Shown here piece after piece: positions 1 through 12,121 of a stretch of DNA of 64,000 bases (the stretch's first letter is position 1; each line of letters starts with the position of its first letter). The notes under the pieces were generated by a model that worked only from the letters and a program-made list of their open reading frames with translations, was not told the DNA's origin and searched no databases. The translations under genes and the position numbers were made by a program. The stretch lies in the NCBI GenBank assembly GCA_014898425.1, contig RCSZ01000007.1, positions 2,046,001 through 2,110,000 on the forward strand. The letters run 5' to 3'. The DNA is from Botryotinia globosa. Lineage: Eukaryota; Ascomycota; Leotiomycetes; Helotiales; Sclerotiniaceae.

Positions 1-1
1 A

Positions 2-1018
2 ATTAGCAGCGATACAAACCGCGCGTCCCACAATGCGAAGTTGGACGATGAATACCGAACGACTCCCTTTGATAATGGATATCAATTTCCGCCCAAACAC
101 TCATGGAAAGTGTCTACCGCTATATTTTTCAAAGCCTTTTGGAAATTCTTCATCACTCCTGTGGGATTTCTCGTGACGGTTTACGGTTTGAATGTGGTTG
201 CTTGGGGTGGTATGCTCTTTTTATTACTCTGCAATGCTTCGCCCGCCATGTGCAAACCAACTTGCAACGATATCAATTCTCCTCGACGCGTCTGGATCGA
301 AATCGATTCGCAAATCCTCAATGCCCTTTTCTGCGTAACGGGATTCGGAACAATTCCCTGGCGCTTTCGCGATCTCTATTATCTGCTTCAGTACCGAATT
401 GGAAAGAATGAAATGGGATGGAGAAGATTGGCGGGGATCAATAGATCGTGGTTTCGTCTCGCGGGTTCGGAGTCCTTGTCCCCGGAAATAGGACCTTTTC
501 AACTCGACGCCCAAGATTCCGAAACTCCTCTCCCTCAGTCAAGCCTCGCATTTCCTCTCTCAAAGTCCCCGGATGCGCCATTGACGGGTGTTCGAGCCCC
601 CGCTACCGCCATGTGGAAACTCGATTTTGTGGTCTGGACAATGGTGTGGAATACCTTTCTGCAAGCCGTTCTTTCCGGTTTCATGTGGGGACTCAATCGT
701 TACGATCGTCCGTCGTGGAGCACAGGACTTTTTGTGGCGCTGGCTTGTATGGTTGCTGCAGCGGGTGGGATCATGTCGTTTGTGGAGGCGAAGAAAGTCA
801 AGGCGATTGAGGGCGTGCCGGTGAGCGAGGAGGATCGAGAGAGATTGAGCATGGATAGGGAACTAGGGGTGTTGCATTATAATAATATCAAAGACGAGGG
901 ACCGAAGGAAAAAGAGAAAGAGGGAAAGGGGAAGAGAACAAAGGGGGAAGAAAGTAGAGTCGAGGAAGCGAGGATGCAGGAGAGTATTAAAGAGGGTGTT
1001 GCGCAGGTTGTTAGGTAA
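2..1018 (+). CDS. DUF2985 family multi-pass membrane protein, 5' partial
   Basis: The reading frame is open to the left edge of the window and has no in-frame ATG before the conserved region, so the true start, or an upstream exon, lies outside. The visible part is about 338 residues. It contains the DUF2985 core: a hydrophobic stretch right after the KVSTAIFFKAFWKFF segment, a cysteine-rich loop (CKPTCNDI), then a segment ending with a WRRLAGINRSWFR motif. Two more hydrophobic segments follow, around nt 625-690 and 720-790, giving at least three predicted membrane spans. The C-terminal tail (from about nt 890) is very rich in Lys and Glu and is probably a cytosolic charged tail. The family is common in filamentous ascomycetes and its function is unknown. 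It converges on the next gene, with about 0.7 kb between stop codons. The family call is fairly sure; the biological role is not. Confidence 0.8.
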   Translation: MSSDTNRASHNAKLDDEYRTTPFDNGYQFPPKHSWKVSTAIFFKAFWKFFITPVGFLVTVYGLNVVAWGGMLFLLLCNASPAMCKPTCNDINSPRRVWIEIDSQILNALFCVTGFGTIPWRFRDLYYLLQYRIGKNEMGWRRLAGINRSWFRLAGSESLSPEIGPFQLDAQDSETPLPQSSLAFPLSKSPDAPLTGVRAPATAMWKLDFVVWTMVWNTFLQAVLSGFMWGLNRYDRPSWSTGLFVALACMVAAAGGIMSFVEAKKVKAIEGVPVSEEDRERLSMDRELGVLHYNNIKDEGPKEKEKEGKGKRTKGEESRVEEARMQESIKEGVAQVVR

Positions 1019-1724
1019 CGAGGGCGTTTATGGCTTATTTAAGGCTTTGGTTTTGGCGTTCTGATTATGGAATGGAATGGGATGGGTAGGGTTTGCGGTG
1101 CGTGTGTACACTTACATACATATATTTATACATACATGGATCCTCATGATATACATACATCCACACATACGCATGAAGCGATGGGTTTGGGAATGAAAAT
1201 CGAAGAGGATACTAGGTAGTGTTTAGCGTTTATGGATGAGCGTTTTAGTGGGTGCTATGAGTAAGTACATGTATGATCTTTAAATATCCATATATCCATA
1301 TACAATAGCATACTCGAGTAGATATGATTATTCCCTTCGGAAAATTGGATAATTTCTGAGCTGTTACACGTTTTTGCATGATGGCAATGATGATGTGGTG
1401 GGAGGAGAGATGTATATTTGTTTGCTTGCTTATCAATGATTTGTAACATAAATAAAAAAATTGTTTGGAAGGTAGAAAAGATGGGTAAAATATGATCCCG
1501 CCAGGTTTCCTGGCAACTAATTCCATTTCATCGACGTTATGTTATGTTATGTTGTAGTCTTTTTTACTCGTTTGCTCCGCTCACAAATCATCATATATGC
1601 ATTGCCAAGTTCCATCCGCGGAAAAAGTTCCAAGAATGCTAGGTTGATGATATTCCACCAGCCTAGAAGTTCCAATTCAACCTGATGCGTATCTTCTCTC
1701 GAAATCTCCATCTCCAGTAACATC
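1019..1724. other. convergent intergenic region, no gene
   Basis: These 706 bases separate the stop codons of two converging genes and probably hold both 3' UTRs. Alternating TACATA/ACATAC runs lie around 1110-1170 and a (TTATG)n tract near 1536-1552. The short open frames on the minus strand here are AT-rich, have no recognisable motif and are not convincing genes. Confidence 0.6.
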
Positions 1725-2819
1725 TCAACCAGACATGTCTAAATCGCCATCTCCACCACCTTTCTTCTGTTCCTCCGCTCTCGCCTTTGTCTTATTTTTC
1801 GCTTGCTCCACCCATTCCTCATATGCCTTAGGTCCCTCTTTCAATTTATCTCCTATTACACCCTTCAATACTTCCCCTGCAAATCCTACAAAATTATGTT
1901 TTCGTAAAGCATTTTCGAATTGCCACTCATTTCTCTTCTGTTCCTCCCTCATCAACAACTCCACGTCACCCATTTCTCTCGCTCTGACCCTCAAATCCTT
2001 TACCATCGCCAATAAATTAAATCGTATCTCCGTCGCTGGATATCTTTCTATTCTCCTCTGTAAAACTGGTATAACCTTTTCTGGAAATTCTTCAACAGTC
2101 GACGCTCCATGAGATATAGGTGCAGGTTGTAGACCATCTAATTCATAGAGCGTACCATTTATAGATGTATAAGCAATGAAATGATAAACATCTCCATCCT
2201 CATCTCTCGACGATCGTTGCGTCTCATCAACAAACGGACTTGACCTAGCGAAGCTGTTATGAACATCTCTAATCAAATCGCTATTACTGAGGGCATCTCC
2301 TCTAAACTCTGCCGGAAAGCCCGCTGTGAAGTCTTTGAATTCGCGAAGGGGAGTGCCAACATCTATTTCCCCATCTTTATTCAGGAGGACCGACAGGAGT
2401 GCTTGGGTGCCACAAGCATTTTGTATAGTTTGTGCAGCGAAAAATAGATTTTCCGCAGCGGGATAATCGTAGGAACCATCTTTGGGTGTGCCATCTTTAT
2501 TGGGGGCTTCTCCAACGGGATATTTGAAGAGAAATATGACGCCATAAATGGGAGAGAGCTGGCGGAGATAATCAGAATCGAGCGCGATCAGTTCTTCGAA
2601 TTGTACATCTTTGACACCGAGATTATCGAGAAGAAATGTAAAGACTCCCTGCAACAGGAAGATGTTAATTGTCTGTTTGCTCTGATCAGGAATTGTGTTC
2701 TGGGCTTCTTACTGCGTCAGATTCGACTGGAGTGGGAATGTTAGTATCCTTGGTATTTCGATTTAAATTCTGGTGATATATAGAGTGCAATACTTACTAG
2801 TAGACCAACCACCACTCAT
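1725..2819 (-). CDS. uch2: UCHL5/Uch37-type ubiquitin C-terminal hydrolase
   Basis: Three exons join in frame: 2819-2798, 2726-2713 (a 14-nt micro-exon) and 2648-1725. Introns are 71 and 64 nt with GTAAGT/GTAAGA donors and CAG acceptors. The 319-residue product begins MSGGWSTIESDAGVF, the usual start of peptidase C12 enzymes, and is close to human UCHL5 in length (329). Catalytic residues are visible: oxyanion Gln85 and nucleophile Cys91 (FFAAQTIQNACGTQ), His168 (VYHFIAY) and Asp183 (LYELDGL). The C-terminal helical extension after about residue 210 and the Lys/Glu-rich tail match the Uch37 subgroup, which removes ubiquitin at the 19S proteasome; the short Uch1/UCHL1 type lacks this extension. 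That the enzyme binds the proteasome here is inferred from the family. The start was chosen because splicing the micro-exon restores the conserved N terminus. Confidence 0.95.
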
Positions 2820-3786
2820 ATTTGCTATAGTTTAATGTACAAGACGTGTGGTGAGAAGGAAGTAGTTTTGAATTATAACTTTACAAACATTTGAAGCTCA
2901 AGCTTCCGAAACTAGGTAAGCTCCAGGTGCGACGAATTACGTCTTGCCGCTAACATTGACGCTAAACCCCTCCACACGTGATTGCCCCCTGCTGCCCCCG
3001 GTGAGGTGCCAAGTGAGACGAGAATTGTGTTGGTAAATTGAAAAGTAGGGAGTAGATGCACGTCATATTTAACGTCGATGCGTTTCTGTAGATCTTCGAA
3101 TTTATACATAATTGTGGAGAGGAATATATGGGTATATTGAGATCTCGACCTAATAACTTACTTTTTCTTGGAAGCTGGCTGCATGTCTAGTAGTTGGGTA
3201 GTTGGGTAGTTTTCGCGGAAGGGGAGAGATATCAGACAGGTCACACATCATTGAGCAGATCACTTGGAGATTTCCATACCACCAGTGGTTTGTTAATTTG
3301 ATTGATTGATTGATTGATTTCCTGACAGATTAATCTGATAGATTATCTCGACACATTATCATTGCAACCCCAGACGTTTGCAAATCTAATCCTGTTCGCA
3401 CTACACACGAGATAGCTACTATTCTTAACTGTAACGCCCAACTGATTTTTAGAGCCATTTATGGCTATCCATTGGGCCCAAAAGCTCAGCCCAATCAATG
3501 ATTCCTCCAATTCTCAAACCTAACCCAAAAACGCCGCCCAATGCAAGATGCTGTATTGGTATATAAAGGATCGTGGGTGCTGGTATTCGTACAAGAATGC
3601 ATAGCGAAAGAAAATCGTAAACTTCGTGAATCATTGGTCGGATATAAAGGAGAGTCGTTAGGATGATGTAGATATTAAAAGCAATAAGTAAGGAGATCCA
3701 TAAAGTATAATCTCGCAAAAACTCGACGGTGCGCGCGTATTCGCATATTCAAAAAGGGGAATCGGGGAATCGGGGATAATTTGATA
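2820..3786. other. intergenic region between uch2 and the transcription factor
   Basis: About 970 bases lie between two minus-strand genes and should hold the uch2 promoter and 5' leader. On the minus strand an ATG with eight codons and a perfect GTAAGT donor occurs near 3185-3155, which could be an upstream ORF or a leader exon. A (TTGA)n tract occupies 3298-3320. An open minus-strand frame at 3449-3751 encodes a hydrophobic stretch but lacks a well-placed ATG. I see no supportable gene. Confidence 0.5.
3298..3320. repeat. (TTGA)n microsatellite
   Basis: About five and a half tandem TTGA units upstream of uch2. It is a simple repeat with no evident function. Confidence 0.9.
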
Positions 3787-5944
3787 TTAAAGCTCGCGGT
3801 TTTTTCCCTTGGGATCCACCGGAGTGTTGTCGTATTGAGAGTGAGGTAAATGCTGAGGATGGTAGGTATAAGGTTGAAATTGAGGTAAATGCTGCATATG
3901 TTGCTGCATATGGTCGGGATGTTCAGCTTTGATCTGGTCCGCAGAAGATCTTGGCTCGAATTGAAAAGATGATGTTGTGGTCCTGGTCGTAAATGTTAAA
4001 TCGCCTTCGTTCGAGGTTTATATCCACACGGTCGGAAGCACAAACCCGCCGAAATTGGAGCCGGAGCCCTGTCCCTCATAAAGAGCAAAATCTTCCCCAT
4101 GCTCGCTGTAGACCGTTGAACCCTCCCCAAAATTCGAAGATGCCGGACTGTGGTACCCGCCATACCCACTTGGCGATGGAATTCCCAAGTACTGGTTGGC
4201 GTATGGATCGAGAGTTAGTGGTGGAATGGCCGAAGAAGAGATCGGATCTGGCGGCATGCTCATGATGTGCTCTTGACTGTAGGTGAAAGCTGGATTTCCG
4301 TAAGGAGAGATGGTGTTAAAATTGTCCTCCATGCCATAACTATGATGTGAAAATGTCGGGAAAGAAGCTGTGCGTTCTGGCTGAACCCAACCCATACGAC
4401 TTCTAAACATTGAAACCATATCTATGGGGTATTCCATAAGGTGAAGAGGTGTTTGCATGTTGGAATCAGAAGTTTGCGAAACGTTGATGGAGAACAATCG
4501 GCGGGCGATCTCTTCGATGGGTCCCAGAGAAAGACTGCCAAAATATGCTGCTCCGACCTCAGGGAACAGAGGTTCCACAACCAATGCAATGGTATAGTAA
4601 TGAGCAAGGATGACCAGCGCTGAGGGCGATCCGCGTGTTTGTTGCAAAAACATAACCGGTAGCCAGAATAACCAAGCTCGAAGTGGGTTGAGCATCTCGA
4701 ATCGCTGGGCGGCGGTATGGGATGGAGATACCTTACGGACACCTCGAACAAAACTCATGAGTTGTTGAATAGCCTTGGTGTCTTCGCCGTGACTCTTCAA
4801 ATGGACTTCAACCTTTTGAAGTTGAGCATAGGCGCGTTGCAATGCTTCCAAATCTTGCTTGCGTGGTTGACTGAGTTTTTTCTGGCCGGGCGCTGGAGAT
4901 GGTGGTGCGGTTGGGAACGTACTTTGCTCTGCAATAAAATCGCCGAATTGAGATTCCATTTTCCAGGGTTGCATGGCGTCGATGACCTATCAGATGTTAG
5001 TTGATACTGAAATATTATACCCAATACTAGTTGTATTCCATACAGATGAAGTCCCATGCATGAGCTGGGTCCAACCACGCCTAAGTGTGTGTTAGCTTTG
5101 TAAACTTTGGATAATAGCTTCGTTGATAACTTACCATTCCGTTGTTTGCCAAGAAAGGAGAAGTGACGCTCCCAAGACTGCATCTGAATTTTGACGAGAA
5201 AACTCCCCAATAGCTTCGTGCAAGCCTTTGAGAGCAATGCCACGATGAATGTATGCCATATTTGCCGTGAGAGGACAGTCTGTCAACCAAGCCAGATGAG
5301 TTGCAGACAAGGCAAGTAAAGCGTGCATGACGAAAGGATAGCTCGAACCAATCTTAAGTAAGCTAAAAGCTTGATTAGCATGCCAACCGTTTATTCTAAA
5401 AGTGGTTCATCTTACAGTGGAATCTGTCGAGTCCAAATAGTGAAATTCCCTGCATCGTGAATGCTGAGCTCGCTGGAAACGGAAGCAACATGATGAATGA
5501 GGCGAAGGTCTTCGAAGTTGAAATACTGAGGGTTGGGAGCTGGATAGATGTATAGATCAGGGAAGGGAAAGTTCCCAGTCTGTTGCCATCGCTCAATGTC
5601 TGCTTCAATCTCCGGGGTCCACAACAAGTCTGCTTTCTCGGGCGTGGCAGCTCGTTCCTCCTGTACTGGCATATCCATATATGGACAGCGGCAGTTATGC
5701 TTCGTACAGTTTCGACTAGATTGTTATTAGTATTGAAGCTTCTTCAAGTCACAAGATGGTTTGTTTTCCATCGACATACCATTGAGGAAAGTTCTCGTCA
5801 CAACGGATGTGTCTACGTTTACAGGTTTCACAACCCTTTCGAGATTTGGTATGACTATTTCAAGTTCAGTCTATGTCCACAAAGGTATTGCTCGAATTGT
5901 AAATCTTACCTCCTACGAGGGGGTCCACCTCCAGGTCCGGCCAT
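3787..5944 (-). CDS. Zn(II)2Cys6 fungal transcription factor
   Basis: Seven exons fit in frame: 5944-5910, 5854-5780, 5715-5416, 5362-5135, 5080-5044, 4986-4046 and 3982-3787; introns are 53-64 nt. The product is about 603 residues. The N terminus (MAGPGGGPPRRSHTKSRKG) leads into a binuclear zinc cluster, CETCKRRHIRCDENFPQC then RNCTKHNCRC, whose six zinc-binding cysteines are all present. A middle region with ALLALSATHLAW and GFLVKIQ-like helices resembles the regulatory domain of Upc2-type regulators. The C-terminal third is rich in Pro, Ser, Tyr and Gln, as in activation domains. If the last intron (GTTTGT donor, acceptor before 3982) is retained, translation stops at 4018 and gives 547 residues. 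The zinc cluster is split by two introns. About 13 kb without genes lies upstream. Target genes cannot be told from the sequence. Confidence 0.88.
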
Positions 5945-8060
5945 TTTGAATAAGGCTTGGGGGAAATAAGAAGTTGAAAAAAAGGTGAGTAGATAATTGA
6001 CGACGAAGGCTTGAACGAGTGAAAGCCAACGTCGAAACGGGTTTAAAAAGGTAAGGTCAATAGGATATATAGAAAGCCAAGAAGTTTATATGTTGCGTGA
6101 GGAGGCAACAGAGGGGGAGGTACTAGAGATCTAAAAGGTCTCCGAGGCTGCCGGATATATGTAAGCTTCACCGTCTTGCAAGCGAGTGTAATGGTAAGGC
6201 TGCAAGAGCCAGCCGGGTTCAATATCTTCTTGAATGACAAAACAATCAGATCTAAAGGCGCAGCGGCTGAACGCAACGTAACTGTATTCCGATGTCGAGG
6301 TGAGCTTGGACAGATTTGGAGCAGCAAGTAAGCATATAAGCTGGGTATGTCTTTTAAGGATCCGGATGATCAAGAGAGAATCCGTCCTGATATAATCGTC
6401 ACACAAAGAGTAGTGATTGCGTAGCGATTGTGTGGGTTTGAGTTGTTCAACGAAGGTACGTTGTGAGTCAAGGCTGCGAAAGGAATTTCCTCCGAAGGCT
6501 TGCCTTTTAGGTTTTTGGGAAAATTAGGGCTGAGTGAGGACGACACAAAAGCGAACGGAAGGAGCCAGCGAGGGCTTCCTAAGAGTGATACACACAAGCG
6601 AATGTGGTGAGAGGGAGGAGTTGCAGCGAACGTGAGGGCTGTAGTGTGTTTGTTTTCTGGGTGATCTTGATGCGAAAGGGAAATATCAAAATCATGATTT
6701 GGCTGGCGAAGCCAGCATTCTAATAGCAAAAGGCGTCCTTGCCGGGAGTTTGGCAGAATTGATGAAATAGGTATAGCTCTCAGCACAGCCAAGGTACCCG
6801 GGATGCGGAGCGCTTGAAAGCCTGCATGTGTAGGGCAGGGTAGTGTGGTACGGAGTGTCTAGGATGATGATGATTTGGATTTAGTATGGTCAGGATTGGA
6901 TGGTATGGTGGAGATAGTATGAAGGGTAAAGGTTAGCAGTGTATGATAAGTGTATGGAAATAAATCTTTTTTTGGATGAAATAGGCAAGTTTAGGTCAGG
7001 TGGAGTGAAATCGATTGATTAGTGAGTATTTTCCCGTAGTCATCGATAAACTCAAGAGTTAACTACTGGTAGGAACTACAATGGATCCAAGGGGCAGACG
7101 TTAGCACCTTTAGTAGACCATTACTTGCCAAACTGCATGTCAGAATCTGCCATGCCGCCATGGAATTCTTTGCTGTACGGAGTCTACTACCTGGGCTAAG
7201 AGTGTACTATCTAATTATTCATCCATTCCACCGTCTCTCCACTATTCCATTCATTGCTCCAGTATCTATTTTCATAACGAGGAGGGCAAACAAACAATCT
7301 TGGGTGCCACAAGGAGGAAGATTTTGACTGTGTCAGTGTGAGGTCTTGGATTGATCAGGTGTTAGTCAAGTAGCAGTATCGTTGTTAGTTATAGAGTAAT
7401 AGTATATAGGCTGTATAATACCAAGGAATCGGGGAGGTTTCTTTTAGTAAGATGGATGTAATGTGTTCAAAAAAGGTCAATGGGGGCAGGGTAACCGGGG
7501 GTACCGAGGAATGGAACTGATTCTCCATCGATTTCGGCTCCGATAAACACTGATGGTCACTTTTTGGGGGCGGAACAACCAGAACTAATCAGGTGCTTTG
7601 ACAGTGGATTGGATTGTTTTGAGGTAGCATTTGCTATTATTACTATGACCGCAACATTGTATGTCTGCGGTTTACCGGTGCTATGAAGTATTGAAACTGT
7701 TAACATTTTCAAACGAAGGATAATTGCTGGCAAAATAGTAAAGTAAACTTTGAAGGCAAACCTGAGCTATGATACCTGCAAGTCTCGAAGACACAATGCT
7801 CATAGGTGCCCAAAAAAAAGTGAGGAAGAAACGGACATTGAAAAAGTCCATTTAGGTTTCACTTTGAAAAAGGTGGCAGGGCAAACAAGTAAGGGGGAAA
7901 AATGGGCAAAACGAAAGCTCGGATAAGAATAGCCTATTTTAGTTTAACCCTTTCCGAAGGTTGATATTTTCGTTTCTGACTCTGACATACTCTCTCTCTC
8001 TCTATCTACACGAAGTTTCGATTGAACCAATGATTATTTTTAACCCTAAAACATTATTAC

Positions 8061-8103
8061 CGTTCGTCGTTCGTCGTTCGTTCGCTCGTTCGCTCACTCG
8101 CTG
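8061..8103. repeat. (CGTT/CGCT)-type degenerate tandem repeat
   Basis: Tandem CGTTCGT and TTCGCTCG units form a short degenerate array within the gene-poor region. No function is evident. Confidence 0.7.
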
Positions 8104-9410
8104 AAAGTTTGTACTGTACAATCAAAGCAAAAGAAATCTAAACCCCCTCTGCCCTCCTCTACCTATCAAAATCTCACCGCTTTCCATGCTACCATCTAGC
8201 TTTTCCGAAAAGACTAAGGAAAAACTCTATTTTACTGCGGATATGCTAGGAAATTCATCCACTTACCTAATTTTGAAATCAATTCCTGCGTTGTAGTGAA
8301 TATGATGCGACGGTGCATAACTTCAAATGTAGGGAGAAACATAAGGTTAGTGGAGAAAAGTTCCCATCTTCCTCGTCTTGAACAACGAACCAGCTTTCAG
8401 CGGCGTAGATCTTCTGATGCAGTCTTTGGAATAAGGTATAACAAGGATCAAAGGTAGTGATGGTTGGTTGTACTCAGTAGTGGATGGAAGGCGGAATGCA
8501 TCTTGATCCAAAAATAAGTTCTAACCGTACACTTAGATTTCCATACGGAGGTACATACTTACTACACAATGACTTACTCACATGTGCCTTTGACAGCTTA
8601 ATGACTTGAATCGGGTTGGATAGCCGAATTGGTGTTGGAGGACGGGTTCACATCATCTCTTTGTGGATGGATAGAGTGGAAGATATCTTCTTACTGGTTG
8701 ATTTCCGAGTTTCTGTTTGCATATCACCAACGGAGACCTGCCGCATTCTCTTATGTTTCTTGCCCGAAGAAGGATTGGCTTGCAATATTGTTGGCCATCA
8801 CCCTCCTTCAATGTTTGAATGCTATGGCAAACGAATCAATCAATATCCCTGATCAATGCAAAGGGTTCCATGAATCCATGATATTGAAGTTGATGGTACC
8901 CGCTATGGGCATAGGGCTCCAGCCTCCATTTTCTTTGCTTGGACTTGATGACAGAGGTTTTGTTACATCATTTGATAGAAAAGGGCTAATTACCTGGATT
9001 GAACCTGGATTGAACCTGGATTAACTTAGCAATGTGGCATTGTAGTACTTTGCCTTTAACTGAAGATGGCCAAGGGAGAAAGCTTGTCAATACAATATAC
9101 TGTTGCCTGTCAAGAAAGAAACATCAGAGTGTAAATGTCTAATAAATATCCAAATCTACTAGCAATAACGATTGATATAATAGTAGTTTTAAGTTTTTAG
9201 TCTGGAAAAGACTAGAATTGATACATGTACATACTACCAAACTCCTACACACGGCTCACTCATTGACAAAATCATTCGACCGAGGTAATTGAATATACCC
9301 ACCTAGTCCGTTTCCTCTTTCGTTCAACGTAACGTCCATGATACATCACACATCATACATCATCATAGCCTTCAGGCGATTTGCAGTACGGAGTAATCGA
9401 CGAGATGAAC

Positions 9411-9439
9411 GGCAAGGCAAGGCAAGGCAAGGCAAGGCA
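9411..9439. repeat. (GGCAA)n pentanucleotide repeat
   Basis: Nearly six perfect tandem GGCAA units. Confidence 0.95.
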
Positions 9440-11570
9440 CAAAGCGAAACCGAGAATGTGATGACATTAGATCAGAACAGATTGTAATATCATGTTGCTA
9501 CACTACGCTCTGCACTACGCTGCACACTGCAATGCAAATGCATGAATGTGAAGCAGGCCCGATATCTATCGATATCCCATCTATCCTTTACTTATTCGGG
9601 AACATCATCCATAACCCCCATCCATTCAATCATGATCCATCACACCCTTCGCATCCATCACATCCATCCATCACCCTACCCTACTTGTGCTCACTCTCAA
9701 TTGCTGTGCTGAAACTTGACAGCTTATGAGCACAATCAAATCAAATTAAACCAGCTTATGATGGCATTGTAACGCAGCTTACGCATCGACGCTTGCTCGC
9801 CGCTCAAGCCCAACACCACTCTTCATGGGAAGATGGCCTCAAGGGTTCCTCGTACATACGCATTTGTCGATACTGGTGACACAGGCGAACGACTCCGCCT
9901 CGAACTAAACCACGACCAGCATGATGGATTCAAAAATCAATTTCTTACCAGTGTCGCACTGTCGAAAAGGGGTCTTGAATTGGGTGGAAGCAAGCAAAAT
10001 AGACCAGCATTCTTTATGTCCAATTGTAGGAGATTGGTGAACTTTTGCACTCGCTCACACATTTTCTCGTGTCCATTTTTGCATCACTACCATCGTTGCC
10101 ATGTCATGTTACGGTGCTAAACATCGTTGTTCCTGATGACAGGCTGACTGAAACTGCCGGCGGCTGTGCAAAATTCAATATAAAAACACAAGTCATTCAA
10201 GAAAACATCGAGAGGGCATTGAATACCAATTCTTTCTACACCACGTCGATTTCTGGAATAGCCCCTTCCTTCATATTCGTTCCGCCCTTCCCACGGAAGT
10301 CGGATATACTACCCCCGTCTATTTTATATACCTAGGTAGGTACCTAATCATATATGTTACTTTGAACAACGATGCGAAGTACATGGAAAGATGTATCAAG
10401 TGATCTAATTAACAAAATAAGCAGATAGACGAAATTGTCCCCGAGTGACATGTTCATTTGTACTCATGCTCTGCCCTATGATCCAAGTCATTATCTCATA
10501 ATTCCTGAGTAGCGTCCCGGGTTACCACTCCGTCGGGCTGTACATTCAATGGGTATTACGATTCCATATTCTGCACTTCAAGATGTTACTCCATACTCGT
10601 AGAAGGAATTCGAACAGCATCTATCAACCATACAAAATCTCATTCATGGTTGGCATTTCGGGGAGTGACCTCATCCTCTCGTTTGAATGACTAAGGAGAG
10701 AGCGTATTCTACTCGTACAGCATGTGATTCGACTACCCACAACACTAACCAGGGAATTTACGCATTAAGTATCGAGTGCGAACCCTACCGGGCATGACCT
10801 CGGGCCACCGTTGAGCTTCTGAGGTCTGATTGTCTCACTTAGACAGGTCCTGACTCCTTAGATTCAACCCATGGTCGGCCGCGGCTGAAGGGGTGAACCC
10901 AGCTATATCTCACTATCCCGTGCGTTCAGATCTGCGACTGGGGATTCTTCTATAGGGTTTCAGTTTTCCCAAGTTTCTTCCTACAAATCACCATCTTTTT
11001 GTAACGAGAAAAGTCAACAAACCCTAAAACCCCCTTTTTGCTGCACATTATTGGTTCACTCGTCCTCGCCAAGGACTAGGGCCTTGGCTTCACCGCCTTA
11101 TGTCACTGCTTATGGATGGATTGATAGGGATTTGGTTGTGTGAACTTGGGTATGAGGTGGTGAGAGGGGAGAGGGATTTGATTATTCATATATTATCAGG
11201 ATGAGTCAAAACTTCCATCGTTTCCTTCTCTGTGCTTAGCATAAGAGAAGGTGGACGGACTAATGCTATCTTGCTATGCAGAGAGATTTTCTTGTGATGG
11301 TGACATCGATGACACAGTACATATCACTTCGAACGCCTCCTTCATCAAATCCTGTCAATCGCGTGGCCAAAACATCAGTCGTATGCATGGAACGACTGAG
11401 CGGTTACTCTAGAGAGCGAAGTTTATAAGTCTGTCTATCAGTCATTGGGTACAATCGTTACTGCAGCATGCAAAGGGCAAAAAGACATGTTGAAATCCCC
11501 AACAATTTATTTTTAGTACCCATTTTTCTTCTAGAAGATCTAACTTTCCTTTCTGTGCGGTACAAGAGCA

Positions 11571-11626
11571 TGCCGTGCCGTGCTGTGCTGTGCTGTGCTG
11601 TGCTGTGCTGTGCTGTGCTGTGCTGT
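11571..11626. repeat. (TGCTG)n pentanucleotide repeat
   Basis: About eleven tandem units of a five-base motif; the first two carry a C for T change (TGCCG). It produces the artificial Cys/Ala/Val-rich open frames seen on both strands here. Confidence 0.95.
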
Positions 11627-12093
11627 ACTAAAGAATACACGAAAGTTTACATGCAACATTGAAATACTACGTAGTATGAAAATCGGACAACAACAACAGC
11701 TAACGCAAGTTTTGAGCACAGAAACTACACTACTGTACGCATGTTTTCATTCATATAATAATACATGCAGCTGTGTTAATAATGGTCCGTTTTTATATAG
11801 TGGTCAGATGCGATATACTTCAGGTCCGATCTTACCATGCATCGTTCACTGTCACTGTCGCTGTTTGTCGGGTCGCCTCTTTTTTCCCATTTATTTTCTA
11901 CATGCATGACTTCGATCGCTATGCTTCACCACAGTGCTCTGTGATTTTTGATGCTGCAAACTCGTAGATCCTCGATCCTTCTCGAAGAATAGCTTATCTT
12001 TCCCATTTTGTGTTTTTCACTACTGTACTCTTGAGAAAATGTGATTGGGACGCCTACGGACTCCGGAGTGCCATACTATAGGGATGCTATCAG

Positions 12094-12121
12094 TGTCCAC
12101 TGTCCACTGTCCACTGTCCAC
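12094..12121. repeat. (TGTCCAC)4 heptanucleotide repeat
   Basis: Four perfect tandem copies of a seven-base unit. A separate eight-base repeat, TTTCCTGG in about 2.7 copies, lies near 12178-12199. Confidence 0.9.

Noticed and set aside
2912..3109. 65-codon minus-strand frame containing KYDVHLLPTFQFTN, similar to the cis-proline segment of thioredoxin
   Set aside because: No CxxC active site is found in the upstream 500 bases in any frame, and no exon structure supports a thioredoxin. The likeness is a single short motif.
3449..3751. Hydrophobic minus-strand frame, three potential membrane segments
   Set aside because: No in-frame ATG before the first hydrophobic segment, not recognisable, and in AT-rich DNA hydrophobic frames arise easily.
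6370..6792. 140-codon minus-strand frame upstream of the transcription factor
   Set aside because: Serine/Proline-rich random-looking translation without a domain; more likely part of the leader or promoter of the transcription factor gene.
8997..9020. Tandem ATTGAACCTGG units, at first sight like the T-arm of a minus-strand tRNA
   Set aside because: No acceptor stem or anticodon arm could be built around it; it is a short duplication.
9833..10120. 95-codon plus-strand frame beginning MASRVPRTYAFVDTGDTG
   Set aside because: Mildly protein-like at its start but with no homologous motif, and it becomes Cys/His-rich and random at the end. Not supported as a gene.
11458..11662. Cys/Ala-rich frames on both strands
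   Set aside because: They are translations of the TGCTG pentanucleotide repeat, not genes.
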